A stretch of DNA of 64,000 nucleotides. It comes from Geminicoccaceae bacterium (GTDB lineage Bacteria; Pseudomonadota; Alphaproteobacteria; Geminicoccales; Geminicoccaceae). The stretch covers positions 102,451 to 166,450 of the forward strand of contig JANQPX010000039.1 in NCBI GenBank assembly GCA_028285265.1. The letters run 5' to 3'. The position numbers and the translations under genes were made by a program. The notes under the pieces were generated by a model. It was not told the DNA's origin, did no database searches, and saw nothing but the letters and a program-made list of their open reading frames with translations. Positions 1-8,599 of this stretch are shown piece after piece (the first letter of the stretch is position 1; the number at the start of each line of letters is the position of its first letter).

Positions 1-405
1 CTCAACAGCACGCTCCGGCGGATCGCCCTCGCCCCAGGTGCTGGCAACGACCAACAGATTCTTCGCCTTGGCGAGGTCCGATACCGAAAGATCGGCGAAG
101 TCGACGAGTTTCGCGGAAAATCCCTGCTTGCCCGCAATCTTCTTCGCCTTGGCGGCGACCTCTTCGGCGTTCCCGCTATCGGTTGCATAGGCGATGGTCA
201 GCGGGATCTTTTTGGCCGGTGCAGCCGCGGGCGAGACCGCCGGCAGATGCGCGACCTCATAGCCGGCTAGGAAGCCCGAAAGCCAATGGCGCTGCGCCAG
301 GCTGCTTCCGGAAATCACGCTATTCAAAGCGGTGATGTGGTCCTCAGAAAACGGTGCCGACGATGGCAAGATCGGCTGGCTCTGTGCGGTCTGTAGGCTG
401 GTCAT
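1..405 (-). CDS. cysJ: Sulfite reductase flavoprotein alpha component, N-terminal part (cut by window edge)
   Basis: Only the first 135 residues are inside the window; the rest lies to the left. The start ATG (405-403) overlaps the stop of the upstream methyltransferase as ATGA, so the two are translationally coupled. Residues 1-60 resemble the short leader of CysJ proteins, which carries a conserved L-SGFLAGYE stretch. From about residue 67 a flavodoxin domain begins, with the FMN phosphate-loop region IAYATDSGNAEEVA and the STWGEGDPP loop. In the family this subunit passes NADPH electrons through FAD and FMN to siroheme sulfite reductase CysI. The siroheme genes just upstream fit this. The FAD/NADPH half cannot be seen. 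Confidence 0.85.
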   Translation of the reverse strand, partial: MTSLQTAQSQPILPSSAPFSEDHITALNSVISGSSLAQRHWLSGFLAGYEVAHLPAVSPAAAPAKKIPLTIAYATDSGNAEEVAAKAKKIAGKQGFSAKLVDFADLSVSDLAKAKNLLVVASTWGEGDPPERAVE

Positions 406-1250
406 GTGACGCCTCGTTCGGCTGGAAGGGATTGCGTTGCACTGGCGTAGGCAGCGATGACGCTTGCGGGATCCGATTGCTGCAAGGGACTGAGAATGGC
501 CTCGAAATCCACCACATCACCGATCACGATCAGGGTGGGCCCATCGACATCGAGGCGTTGTGCGACGACCGTCGCTTCCTCAAGCGTGGTGATGACGCGG
601 CGTTGGGTCGATGTCGTTCCGTCGACAAGGAACGCGACGGGCTCCGTTGGCATTCGACCCGCGTCGAGCAGGTGGCGGCGGATCGCGTCGATTTGGCGAA
701 GCCCCATATACAAGACAAGCGTATCGGCACTCCTAGCAAGGCCGGCCCAATCGACATCGCGCGCCGTACCACCGCCAGCGTGATGCCCGGTGACAAAGGC
801 GACGGATTGCGCGATCGCCCGCTGGGTCGTCGGGATGCCGGCATAGGCCGGCACCGCGACCCCCGCCGTGATCCCCGGCACGACGCGAAAGGGAATCGAC
901 GCTGTGGCGAGCGCCAGTACCTCCTCGCCCCCCCGGCCAAAAACGAAGGGATCGCCATTCTTCAGGCGCACCACGCGCAGCTGGTCTCCCGCCAGCTCGA
1001 CCAGTCGCTGGCTGATACGGAGCTGCTTGGCACTGGGCCGCCCTGCCCGCTTGCCCACCAGTTCAAGGCGCGCCTGAGGGCCGACAAGAGCGAGAATTGC
1101 CTCGGGAACCAGCGAATCATGGAGGACCACGTCCGCCTGCTCCAGCGCGTGAAGAGCATGGAGCGTCAAGAGACCCGGATCGCCGGGCCCTGCCCCCACC
1201 AACCAGACGCTTCCTGGCTGAAAGGCCGGCATCGCCAGCGTCGCCGTCAT
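402..1250 (-). CDS. cobA: Uroporphyrinogen-III C-methyltransferase (SUMT)
   Basis: A 282-residue tetrapyrrole methylase. It carries the SAM-binding N-terminal motif VGAGPGDPGLLTL, the KNGDPFVFGRGGEE loop, and the VPGITAG and GIPTT...VTGHH signatures. It methylates uroporphyrinogen III twice to give precorrin-2, the siroheme and B12 branch point. The chosen start (ATG at 1250) overlaps the cysH stop by ATGA; an in-frame extension upstream would run deep into cysH and has no family similarity. Its stop overlaps the cysJ start. In this operon siroheme synthesis is split into this gene and the separate dehydrogenase/ferrochelatase gene at 1959-2558, rather than fused as in enteric CysG. Confidence 0.9.
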   Translation of the reverse strand: MTATLAMPAFQPGSVWLVGAGPGDPGLLTLHALHALEQADVVLHDSLVPEAILALVGPQARLELVGKRAGRPSAKQLRISQRLVELAGDQLRVVRLKNGDPFVFGRGGEEVLALATASIPFRVVPGITAGVAVPAYAGIPTTQRAIAQSVAFVTGHHAGGGTARDVDWAGLARSADTLVLYMGLRQIDAIRRHLLDAGRMPTEPVAFLVDGTTSTQRRVITTLEEATVVAQRLDVDGPTLIVIGDVVDFEAILSPLQQSDPASVIAAYASATQSLPAERGVT

Positions 1251-1957
1251 GTCAAACCTCCGGCGGCGTGAATGCCGCATTCGGTCTTGTCCAGTCCCCA
1301 CCAACGTCCAGCGCGCGGATCCTCTCCATCTTGGGTCGGTCGGGTGCATGGCTCGCAGCCGATGGAGTGGTACCCGTCTCTGACCAACGGATGAGCGGGA
1401 AGATCGCGGAGGATGCGATAGCGCTCGACATCCTCTCGGCTCCAACGCGCCAACGGGTTCAGCTTGATCCGACCCGCCGACGGCTCGCCTTCGATGGTGG
1501 GCAAGGCCAGCCTCATCCCACCTTGAAACCGCTTGCGACCGGTAATCCAGCCTTGAAAGCCCTGAAGCGCCCGGTCGAGTGGCTCCGTCTTGCGGATGTC
1601 GCAGCAAAAGTCGGCCTCGCGCCGCCATAAATCGCCGTTCGGATCATGGTGAGCCAGACGGCCGGCCATGGGCGCTGCGATACGGACATTCTCGAGGCCG
1701 AGAAGTGCACTGACCTCCCGACGGTAGGCATGAGTTTCCGGGAACAGCTTGCCGGTATCCAGAAAAATCACCGGTGTCGTCGGATCGATGGTGGCGATCA
1801 TGTCGAGCAAGACGACACTTTCCGCGCCAAAAGACGACACCATCGCTGTTCGGCCTTTGAGCGGACCTTCCTGCAGAACGGCACGGAGCAGCGAGAGGCC
1901 ATCAAAGCCGTCATACGCCCGTTGCAAGTCAGCGAGATGGTCGAGGATCGTCGCCAT
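1247..1957 (-). CDS. cysH: Assimilatory phosphoadenylyl/adenylyl-sulfate reductase
   Basis: A 236-residue PAPS/APS reductase. It has the SSFGAESVVLLD nucleotide-binding loop, the LDTGKLFPET motif and a C-terminal ECGIH catalytic cysteine. It also has a CC pair (in FCCDIRK) and a CxxC (in CEPC). In this family those four cysteines bind a [4Fe-4S] cluster and mark enzymes that accept APS directly, unlike the cluster-free enteric PAPS reductase. It reduces activated sulfate to sulfite with thioredoxin. It sits one base after the siroheme gene and overlaps cobA. The start at 1957 was preferred to the longer frame because the upstream residues overlap the previous gene and do not match the family. 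Confidence 0.9.
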   Translation of the reverse strand: MATILDHLADLQRAYDGFDGLSLLRAVLQEGPLKGRTAMVSSFGAESVVLLDMIATIDPTTPVIFLDTGKLFPETHAYRREVSALLGLENVRIAAPMAGRLAHHDPNGDLWRREADFCCDIRKTEPLDRALQGFQGWITGRKRFQGGMRLALPTIEGEPSAGRIKLNPLARWSREDVERYRILRDLPAHPLVRDGYHSIGCEPCTRPTQDGEDPRAGRWWGLDKTECGIHAAGGLT

Positions 1958-1958
1958 G

Positions 1959-2558
1959 TCACACCTCCGATCGCTGATCGGCCAAACCCGCCGGTACCGT
2001 CGACAACCAATCTTTCGAATCAATGGTTGCATCGGTCAGGCTGGCGAGTTCAGTTAGCGGCCGCGCCCGGCGTTTCCAAGCCGTGCGCTTTCGGCCTAGC
2101 GTCTGCAGCCGTTCAGCCCATTCCGGGCCGAATGTCCCGGCCAGGTGTCGACGGATCCGGGCCGCCAGGCCCGGGCTCTTGCCGTTGGTCGAGACGGTCA
2201 ACAGCAGATCACCGCGACGGACCAAGGCGGGGTTATGAAAGTCGCATCCCTGTTTGACGTCCTCGACGTTAACGAGTGCACCTCGTGCCCGCACGGCATC
2301 GGCGAGCAGCATGGCGACATCAACGGGAAGATCGGCCATCCAGACCACTTGAAACCCGGCAAGCTCAGCCGCAAGCGGCAGATGGCGGCAAAGCCGCGGA
2401 CCAGCCGCCGCCTCCAGATCAGCCGAAGGATCATCGGAAAAAACCGACACATGCACAGCACCGCCCTGCTCCAACCAGGCAAGACGGCTGACGGCGATGT
2501 CGCCCCGGCCGACCAGCGCCATCTTGGTCACTCCGGGATCGAGAACGATCGGTATCAT
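1959..2558 (-). CDS. Precorrin-2 dehydrogenase / sirohydrochlorin ferrochelatase (CysG N-terminal module)
   Basis: A 199-residue stand-alone version of the N-terminal part of CysG (Met8p type). A Rossmann GxGxxA loop is visible as VGRGDIAVSR near residue 16, followed by the NVEDVKQGCDFHNPA segment that precedes the catalytic dimerisation region, and the STNGKSPGLAARIRR motif. It oxidises precorrin-2 with NAD and inserts iron to form siroheme for sulfite reductase. It is the first gene of the cys operon, divergent from the Lrp-type regulator with 176 bp between the starts. The ferrochelatase assignment is by family; I did not check each catalytic residue. Confidence 0.85.
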   Translation of the reverse strand: MIPIVLDPGVTKMALVGRGDIAVSRLAWLEQGGAVHVSVFSDDPSADLEAAAGPRLCRHLPLAAELAGFQVVWMADLPVDVAMLLADAVRARGALVNVEDVKQGCDFHNPALVRRGDLLLTVSTNGKSPGLAARIRRHLAGTFGPEWAERLQTLGRKRTAWKRRARPLTELASLTDATIDSKDWLSTVPAGLADQRSEV

Positions 2559-2665
2559 TGTTGGTCACCCCGCCACTGTTCTCTATCCGAAATAGGCGAA
2601 GGGTGCTTGATCGGGAACCATGCAACCACCAGCAAAAGAGAAACAGTTTTCTCCAAATTTGGTGT

Positions 2666-2695
2666 TTGACAAAAATCATAGAATGAGAATAGCTA
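2666..2695 (+). promoter_or_regulatory. Candidate sigma70 promoter of the Lrp-type regulator
   Basis: A perfect TTGACA at 2666-2671 is followed 18 bases later by TAGCTA (2690-2695), in an AT-rich patch of an otherwise GC-rich window. A perfect 10-bp palindrome CCAAATTTGG lies just upstream at 2653-2662 and could be a regulator site in the divergent cys/lrp intergenic region. The -10 match is weak, so the assignment is tentative. Confidence 0.4.
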
Positions 2696-2734
2696 TTTGG
2701 CGCGTTCTTTAGAATTTTATCCCAAGGACGGGGA

Positions 2735-3202
2735 ATGTCCATGGATGCGACGGATCGACAGATTCTGGAACTCTTACAGCGCGACGCCACCATGCCGCTT
2801 GCCGAGATCGCACGAAAAGTCGGGTTGTCCTCGACCCCTTGCTGGCGTCGAATTCAAAAGCTCGAAGAGACCAAGGTCATCAGAAAGCGCGTCGCCCTGT
2901 TGGACGGTGAGAAGATCAATGCCGGTGTCAATGTTTTCGTCTCGATTAAAACCAGCCATCACAATGCGGAGTGGCTGGCACGCTTTGCCGAGGTGGTCAG
3001 CAATATGCCGGAAGTGATGGAGTTCTATCGGATGAGCGGCGAGATCGATTATCTCTTACGCGTCGCCGTTCCGGACATCGCTGCCTATGACGCCTTTTAT
3101 AAGCGCCTCATTGCCGACATCGATCTCGACGATGTCAGCTCCAGCTTTGCGATGGAGCAGATCAAGTACACGACGGCCCTGCCGCTCGGCTATATCCGCT
3201 GA
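2735..3202 (+). CDS. Lrp/AsnC family transcriptional regulator
   Basis: A 155-residue protein with the standard two-domain layout. An N-terminal winged helix-turn-helix (about residues 4-63, DRQILELLQRDATMPLAEIA then VGLSSTPCWRRIQKLEE) is followed by a C-terminal RAM ligand-binding domain (about 70-150, with the MSGEIDYLLRVAVPD motif). An AAGGA ribosome site lies 6-8 bases before the ATG; a second ATG two codons later is also possible. It is transcribed divergently from the cysG-cysH-cobA-cysJ operon, so it is a reasonable candidate to control sulfur assimilation. That role is inferred from position only. Confidence 0.9.
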   Translation: MSMDATDRQILELLQRDATMPLAEIARKVGLSSTPCWRRIQKLEETKVIRKRVALLDGEKINAGVNVFVSIKTSHHNAEWLARFAEVVSNMPEVMEFYRMSGEIDYLLRVAVPDIAAYDAFYKRLIADIDLDDVSSSFAMEQIKYTTALPLGYIR

Positions 3203-3214
3203 CGCTCTTGTCTT

Positions 3215-3463
3215 TCACTTGGCACGCAAACGGATGGGACCTTGGGCATGCGCGATATCCACGACGCGTCCGCGCTGACAGACGTCGATGAGATCGCGTT
3301 GGGCAAGTCGCATGGCCGCCTCACGCACAGCCGGCATGAGTGAACGCCATCCCTCGTCATCGATCAACATCCGTGCAGCTTCGGAGGGGCAGATGGTCTT
3401 CTCGGGCCCGCGCTTTCGGCAGAGCGCGAGGATGGCCTCTTCAATCGCGTCATGGCCGATCAT
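3215..3463 (-). CDS. DUF3253 family protein
   Basis: An 82-residue protein matching the DUF3253 pattern: a helical N-terminus with AIEEAILALCRKRG, a PSEAARML segment, LMPAVREAAMRLA, and a C-terminal QRG-VVD...GPIRLR. No biochemical role is known for the family. The fold looks like a small winged helix. The inner ATG at 3463 was chosen because AGGTGAGG sits about 6 bases before it, while the outer ATG at 3490 has no ribosome site. It faces the lrp gene tail to tail with 12 bp between stops. Confidence 0.75.
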   Translation of the reverse strand: MIGHDAIEEAILALCRKRGPEKTICPSEAARMLIDDEGWRSLMPAVREAAMRLAQRDLIDVCQRGRVVDIAHAQGPIRLRAK

Positions 3464-3548
3464 CCCAACCTCACCTGGCCAGCAATCCATCGATGGTTAC
3501 CATGCGTAACCCGCATATTCCTCACATGTCACTGTGAAAGGCTTACTC

Positions 3549-4994
3549 ATGGCCGCATCACCGGCCCTCCTCTGGTTCCGCCAAGATCTCCGTCTCTCCG
3601 ACCACCGGGCCCTCCATGCCGCGATCAAGCGGGGCGGACCGATCATCCCATTATACATCCTCGACGATGATACGCCCGGCGATTGGCGTCCCGGAGGGGC
3701 CAATCGCTGGTGGCTTCACCACAGCCTTACAGCACTCGCCGACGATCTCGGCACGCTTAACAGCCGGCTTATTCTCCGCCGAGGTAAAGCCGACCGCGTT
3801 CTGCCTGAGGTGATCGCCGAGACCGGTGCCAACGCGGTTTATGTCACACGACGGTACGAACCTTGGGCTGACGATCTCGATCAACACTTAGCTGACAGCT
3901 TTGACAAAACAGGAGTTCAATTCAAGCGCTTTGCCGGCAGCCTTCTTTTTGAGCCCGAGGCGCTGAGGACCAAGGCGGGAGATCCGTTCAAGGTCTTTAC
4001 GCCGTTTTACAAAGCCTGTCTCGCGCTCGAGCCGCCGAAGCCGCCGCTGCTGAAGCCACAAACGATGACACCGCCAGCGGACTGGCCGGAAAGCGACCCC
4101 CTTGATGCGTGGCATCTCTTACCCAAAGCACCCGACTGGTCCGGCGGGCTTCGTGAGACCTGGCACCCAGGAGAGGCGGGCGCTGAGGCCAGCCTGTCGT
4201 CGTTTATCGACCAGGTCATGGCGGGCTACGCTGACAAACGCGACCGGCCGGACGTCGTCGGCACGTCCCGCCTCTCGCCCCACTTGCATCTCGGCGAAAT
4301 CAGCCCGCAGCGATGCTGGCAGGCGATCGAGGAACGGCTCGCGGGCGATGGAAAGGGCGAACGCGGCGGCCGATCCTTCCTTCGAGAACTGGTCTGGCGC
4401 GAGTTTTCCTATCATCTGCTTGTCCATTGGCCGACCCTCCCGACCAAGGCCTTTCGTCCCGAATTCGATAACTTCCCCTGGGAAGGTGACGAACAAGCGC
4501 TCATGGCGTGGCAGCGAGGACAAACCGGCTACCCGATCGTCGATGCCGGCATGCGCGAGCTCTGGCAGACCGGCTGGATGCACAATCGCATCCGCATGGT
4601 GACGGCATCCTTTCTGATCAAGCATTTGATGACCCCCTGGCAGGCCGGCGAAGCCTGGTTCTGGGATACGTTGGTGGATGCGGATCTCGCGAGCAATGCC
4701 GCGAGCTGGCAGTGGGTTGCGGGATCAGGCGCCGATGCCGCGCCATATTTTCGCATTTTCAATCCCATGCTGCAGGGTAAGAAGTTCGATCCGAAGGGCG
4801 ACTATGTCAGGCGCTACGTCCCTGAGCTTGCGGGCCTCGATGCCGCGCATATCCATACACCCTGGGAAGCGCCAAAAGAGGCCCTTGCCGCGGCGGGCAT
4901 CGAACTCGGTAAGACCTATCCGATGCCCATCGTCGACCACGGCAAGGCAAGACAACGAGCTCTTCAAGCTTATGGGACGATCAAGAAGAGCTGA
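3549..4994 (+). CDS. phrB: Deoxyribodipyrimidine photolyase (CPD photolyase/cryptochrome family)
   Basis: A 481-residue flavoprotein that repairs UV-induced pyrimidine dimers using blue light. The N-terminal antenna-binding Rossmann domain opens with LLWFRQDLRLSDHRAL. The C-terminal FAD domain shows GTSRLSPHLHLGEISPQ, the RELVWREFSYHLL helix, the GYPIVDAGMRELWQTGWMHN motif, and WQWVAGSGADAAPYFRIFNP, all hallmarks of class I photolyases. GAAAGG lies 8 bases before the ATG at 3549; an in-frame GTG five codons upstream is less likely. The length is normal for the family. The next gene lies convergent, 14 bp away. Confidence 0.93.
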   Translation: MAASPALLWFRQDLRLSDHRALHAAIKRGGPIIPLYILDDDTPGDWRPGGANRWWLHHSLTALADDLGTLNSRLILRRGKADRVLPEVIAETGANAVYVTRRYEPWADDLDQHLADSFDKTGVQFKRFAGSLLFEPEALRTKAGDPFKVFTPFYKACLALEPPKPPLLKPQTMTPPADWPESDPLDAWHLLPKAPDWSGGLRETWHPGEAGAEASLSSFIDQVMAGYADKRDRPDVVGTSRLSPHLHLGEISPQRCWQAIEERLAGDGKGERGGRSFLRELVWREFSYHLLVHWPTLPTKAFRPEFDNFPWEGDEQALMAWQRGQTGYPIVDAGMRELWQTGWMHNRIRMVTASFLIKHLMTPWQAGEAWFWDTLVDADLASNAASWQWVAGSGADAAPYFRIFNPMLQGKKFDPKGDYVRRYVPELAGLDAAHIHTPWEAPKEALAAAGIELGKTYPMPIVDHGKARQRALQAYGTIKKS

Positions 4995-5008
4995 GAGGAT
5001 CGTTGACT

Positions 5009-5446
5009 CTAAGCTTCCAAACGCTCAGCCGCGGGCTCCGGAAGCCAGAGCGGCAGCATAAAGAGCGCGAGAAAACCGAGATTGAAGACGACATTGAGCG
5101 GCGCGCCGGCAGCAACGGAGCCGAAACTGTCGACAACGAACCAGCTCGCAAATCCCGCCGACATCAAAAGACGCGTCAGTTTCGGATCATGGGGATAAAG
5201 CTTGGTCGTCAGCAGGTAGGACACAACACCCAACCCGGTGCAAAGACCTCCGGTGATGGCCGCTAAGAGACGCTCCGTTGGCGAAGCGACAGCCTCATTG
5301 CCGTCGACCGGCCAGAAGATAAGGTCGGCCAGAAATGACGTCGGCGCAGCCATCGCCGCAACGGACGCAAGGGCGGTCAGTAAACCGAAGACAATGAGGA
5401 TATCGGCGGCAATTTTCAGCCAAAGGATCCGTGTTTGAGCCTGCAT
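5009..5446 (-). CDS. Small four-helix integral membrane protein of unknown function
   Basis: A 145-residue hydrophobic protein with four probable membrane helices (about residues 10-32, 60-82, 92-114 and 118-136). The cytoplasmic ends carry few charges and no catalytic motif is visible. It resembles the general shape of DUF4345-type proteins, but I cannot assign a family. An AGGAGAAA ribosome site lies 5 bases before the ATG. The gene is divergent from the XRE regulator at 5713, with a perfect palindrome in its promoter region, which suggests it may be that regulator's target. Confidence 0.65.
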   Translation of the reverse strand: MQAQTRILWLKIAADILIVFGLLTALASVAAMAAPTSFLADLIFWPVDGNEAVASPTERLLAAITGGLCTGLGVVSYLLTTKLYPHDPKLTRLLMSAGFASWFVVDSFGSVAAGAPLNVVFNLGFLALFMLPLWLPEPAAERLEA

Positions 5447-5508
5447 GGCGTTTCTCCTGATGCGAGACGATCACATCACAAGCATGGCCGTCTGGATCAT
5501 GGTCTCAA

Positions 5509-5523
5509 TTACCTCCGAGGTAA
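5509..5523. promoter_or_regulatory. Perfect 15-bp palindrome, probable operator
   Basis: TTACCTC-C-GAGGTAA is a 7-bp perfect inverted repeat around one central base. It lies 63 bp upstream of the membrane-protein start at 5446 and 190 bp upstream of the XRE regulator start. It is the clearest dyad in this divergent intergenic region and is well placed to act on the promoter of the membrane protein gene. Confidence 0.5.
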
Positions 5524-5712
5524 GTGCGACCAGCCTGTTTCTAGCCTAGGATCACAATTCATGGCCTTCGCTTGTCAGAGAGCCCCGTGACGAAAGCCGC
5601 CGGGATGATGCACGCCCCCGACGGTCGTCACCCCTCGACCTTTGGCTCACGAGCCAGAAGATCATGACCGACCAATATTGTGGGAAGCGGCCTTCATCCG
5701 CATGATACGCCG

Positions 5713-6528
5713 ATGGCCAAACCCGATGGAATGATGATGGACAATGCCTTTGGAGCCCTGCTGAAATCCTGGCGTGATCAGCGGCATATGAGCCAGCTCG
5801 ATCTCGGGCTGACCGCCAATGTCTCGGCGCGGCATATCTCGTTTCTCGAAACCGGGCGCTCGAAGCCGAGCCGGTCGATGGTCCTCATGCTCGGCGATGT
5901 CCTGGACGTACCCCGTGCGTCGCGCAATGCGCTCTTGAATGCCGCGGGCTTTGCGCCCGCCTACGAAAGCCGCGATTGGCGCGCGGACGATATGGCCTCG
6001 GTGCGTGATGCCGTCGACTGGACGATGCAGCGCCATGACCCCTACCCCGCCTTCGTCATCGATCGCCATTGGGTGCTGATCAAGGCCAACCGATCGGCCA
6101 GCGCCTTGCTTGGCGGGCTCGACATTGTCGAAGGCCGTAGTCTTCTCGATTTCATGACCAATGCCGACATCACCAAGGCACTTTTTGAGAACTGGCATGA
6201 GGTGATGCATCACATGCTTGCGCGACTGCGCACCGAAAGCTTGCATCTCGGCGGCGATGCCATTCTCGACGCGGCCGCCGAGAAACTCACCCTGGCGCTC
6301 GGGGGCCAGATATCGGCACCAACCGGCACACTCGCCGCCGTGATACCAGCGCGGTATCGCGCCGGCGACATAACACTATCACTCTTCTCGACCATCGCGC
6401 AGTTCGGCACGGCTGAGGATATCGCACTCGCCGACTTGAAGATCGAAATGCTGTTTCCGGCCGATCAAGCGACGCGTGACCGACTGCGGGCCATGTTCGG
6501 TGACGACGATGAGCGAACGCCGAGCTAA
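5713..6528 (+). CDS. XRE-family regulator with MmyB-like ligand-binding domain
   Basis: A 271-residue protein. Residues about 10-70 form a helix-turn-helix (FGALLKSWRDQRHMSQLDL, then ARHISFLETGRSKPSRSMV). The rest matches the MmyB-like (MLTR) ligand-binding domain, a PAS-like fold with the DPYPAFVIDRHWVLIKAN segment and a C-terminal LADLKIEMLFPADQATRDRL. Such regulators typically repress or activate a neighbouring divergent gene in response to an unknown small hydrophobic ligand. The start at ATG 5713 was chosen over a GTG 11 codons upstream; neither has a strong ribosome site. The palindrome at 5509-5523 is its likeliest binding site. Confidence 0.85.
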   Translation: MAKPDGMMMDNAFGALLKSWRDQRHMSQLDLGLTANVSARHISFLETGRSKPSRSMVLMLGDVLDVPRASRNALLNAAGFAPAYESRDWRADDMASVRDAVDWTMQRHDPYPAFVIDRHWVLIKANRSASALLGGLDIVEGRSLLDFMTNADITKALFENWHEVMHHMLARLRTESLHLGGDAILDAAAEKLTLALGGQISAPTGTLAAVIPARYRAGDITLSLFSTIAQFGTAEDIALADLKIEMLFPADQATRDRLRAMFGDDDERTPS

Positions 6529-6597
6529 TCTCGGGATCACATCGGCACAAGGTCCAGTCGTCGACCTTCTCGGCGAGACCTTAGGCGAGCGAGACCG

Positions 6598-7896
6598 TCA
6601 ACTCGTCTCTTTTGCGTTCAGCAAGAGCCGGGTGGCTTCCCGCTCACTTGCCGGCTTTGCGTAGAGATACCCCTGGCCAAGCGTGCAGCCGAGTTCGCGC
6701 AAAAGATTGGCCTGCGCTTCTTCCTCGATGCCCTCGGCGACAATTTCCATGTTGAGGCGATGGGCCATGTGAATGATCGAACTCACGATCGCAAAGGTCT
6801 CCCCGTCTTGTTCCAAGCCCTTGGTGAAACTGCGATCGATCTTCAGGGTGTCGATGGGAAACTTGTGCAGATAGCTGAGGCTGGAATAGCCCGTGCCGAA
6901 ATCGTCGATCGCGATGCTGAGACCCATATCCTTGAATTGCTGCAGGGCGGTCGCAGCGACTTCGGGCTGATGCATTAACAGGCTCTCGGTGATCTCTAAC
7001 TTGATCAGGGACGGGTCCGCCCCCGACACCGACAAGACATCGCGAATTTTGTCGACGCAGCCCTTATCGGCGAGATCGCGAACCGACAGATTGACGCTCA
7101 TGAACAGGCGATCTTCTACCGTGCGAAACGCCGCCGCCTCACGCATGCGAAGAATGGTTTCGCAGGCTTTTTCGAACACCCAATAGCCGATCGGGACGAT
7201 CAAACCGCTGCTCTCTGCCGTTGGGATAAAGACATCCGGCGGCACCAATCCACGATCCCGGTGGTTCCAGCGGATCAGCGCCTCGAAACCCACCGGCCGA
7301 CTATGCGCCAGATCCACGATGGGTTGATAATTCAAGGTGAACTCATCCAGACGGAGCGCTTGTCGAAGCTCTTCTTCAAGCTTGATCTCGCGCACCGCTT
7401 CATCATGAACCTGCGGACCAAGCTCCTTGTCGAGGGTGTCGCGACCGTCAGAAAGATGCAGCTCCTCATGGTCCATGACCTGAAGTCGCAGGAGGGTCGA
7501 CCGAAAGCGTTGCAGGATGACCCGGAGGCACATCCGAAGAACCGGATCCGTCTGTTCAATGCGATGGGACAGCTGCTCACGCGTGATCATCAGGAGCTGA
7601 CAAGGCCGAACCGCCGTGACCGTCGCTGACCGAGGCTGGTCGTCGATGATCGCCATCTCGCCAAACACCTCGCCAGGCCCACGGCTCGCAAGCTTCACCG
7701 CTTCGCCGTTGCGCATGACGGAAATCTCGACCTCGCCGCGCTCGATCAAGAAGGCGCTGTAGCCACGCTCGCCCTCGCTGAAGATGACCGTCCCTTCGTC
7801 AACGATCACATGGCTTTGGGTGATGACGCCGCTATCGGACGCAGTGACGCTCCGTTTCCTCTCTAGGGACTGATCATCGCTTTCTAAAAGCTGCAT
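6598..7896 (-). CDS. Cyclic-nucleotide-binding domain fused to EAL c-di-GMP phosphodiesterase
   Basis: A 432-residue cytoplasmic protein without membrane helices. Residues about 28-140 form a CRP-like cNMP-binding domain. Its phosphate-binding cassette reads GEMAIIDDQPRSATV, with the Glu and Arg that contact the cyclic phosphate. Residues about 175-425 form an EAL domain with the signature GFEALIRW and the metal or catalytic positions in MSVNLS, LEITES, IDDFGTGYSS, LKIDRSF and AEGIEEE, so it should hydrolyse c-di-GMP to pGpG. A GTG lies one codon before the chosen ATG. The gene is convergent with the XRE gene. Its cAMP-sensing half is notable given the CHASE2 adenylate cyclase at 14260-16461. 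Confidence 0.9.
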   Translation of the reverse strand: MQLLESDDQSLERKRSVTASDSGVITQSHVIVDEGTVIFSEGERGYSAFLIERGEVEISVMRNGEAVKLASRGPGEVFGEMAIIDDQPRSATVTAVRPCQLLMITREQLSHRIEQTDPVLRMCLRVILQRFRSTLLRLQVMDHEELHLSDGRDTLDKELGPQVHDEAVREIKLEEELRQALRLDEFTLNYQPIVDLAHSRPVGFEALIRWNHRDRGLVPPDVFIPTAESSGLIVPIGYWVFEKACETILRMREAAAFRTVEDRLFMSVNLSVRDLADKGCVDKIRDVLSVSGADPSLIKLEITESLLMHQPEVAATALQQFKDMGLSIAIDDFGTGYSSLSYLHKFPIDTLKIDRSFTKGLEQDGETFAIVSSIIHMAHRLNMEIVAEGIEEEAQANLLRELGCTLGQGYLYAKPASEREATRLLLNAKETS

Positions 7897-8099
7897 CACT
7901 CGGTCGTCGTCACGGCAATTGAAAAGTCATTCGACATCCAAGCCGAGACGGTAAGCGAAAATAGTGAAGAAGGTCTTAGTCGTCGGTCCGAAGACGCATC
8001 ACCCATCAAGAGCCAGATCAGCAATTCATTAAGACATCTTGGTTTAGACTTGCGATCTTGGTCTCAATCGCTTGATGCTATGGACGAAGCGCGACTGCC

Positions 8100-8489
8100 G
8101 TGTCGAATTTTCTAAACGCAACCCTGCCACTGGCTGATCTCTTGAGCCTCTATTTGTTGTTTCGGCTCAAGCACTTCATGGCGGACTATGTGTTGCAGAC
8201 CTCATGGATGGCGCGTGGCAAAGAGCAGCCAGACGGATGGCTCACAGCCCTCTTTGCCCATTCAGGCGTTCATGCGCTCGGCACGGCCGCCATTGCGGCG
8301 GCCTTTGCCCCATCCATGATCTTCTTGGGTACGATCGACTTGTTCCTTCATGCCAGCATCGATCGTGCCAAGACCTACTGCGGCCGTTATACGCCAAGCC
8401 AGCCCGCATTCTGGTGGATTCACGGCGTCGATCAAGAAGCCCATCACCTCTGCCACTTCGCCTATGTGCTCGCGATCGTGCTTGCCTAG
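8100..8489 (+). CDS. DUF3307 family membrane protein
   Basis: A 129-residue protein with three to four hydrophobic helices. It carries the family hallmark near the N-terminus, KHFMADYVLQTSWMARGKEQ, and a C-terminal HHLCHFAYV segment. DUF3307 proteins have no established function. The only start that keeps the first helix is GTG at 8100; there is no clear ribosome site, so the N-terminus is uncertain. It lies between the divergent EAL gene and the giant repeat protein and is transcribed with the latter, 110 bp upstream of it. Confidence 0.7.
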   Translation: MSNFLNATLPLADLLSLYLLFRLKHFMADYVLQTSWMARGKEQPDGWLTALFAHSGVHALGTAAIAAAFAPSMIFLGTIDLFLHASIDRAKTYCGRYTPSQPAFWWIHGVDQEAHHLCHFAYVLAIVLA

Positions 8490-8599
8490 GCCTTAGCAAC
8501 CGCGTGCCTTCTCGAAAAATTTGATCTTTAACCAGGAAAATTAAGGGATCGGTAAGGTCCACCAGCGATGCTGTTCGAAAAGAACGAGAGGAGATCGCC

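Noticed and set aside
354..1271. Plus-strand frame of 305 codons opposite cobA and the cysJ start
   Set aside because: Shadow of the minus-strand methyltransferase, with no domain and no ribosome site.
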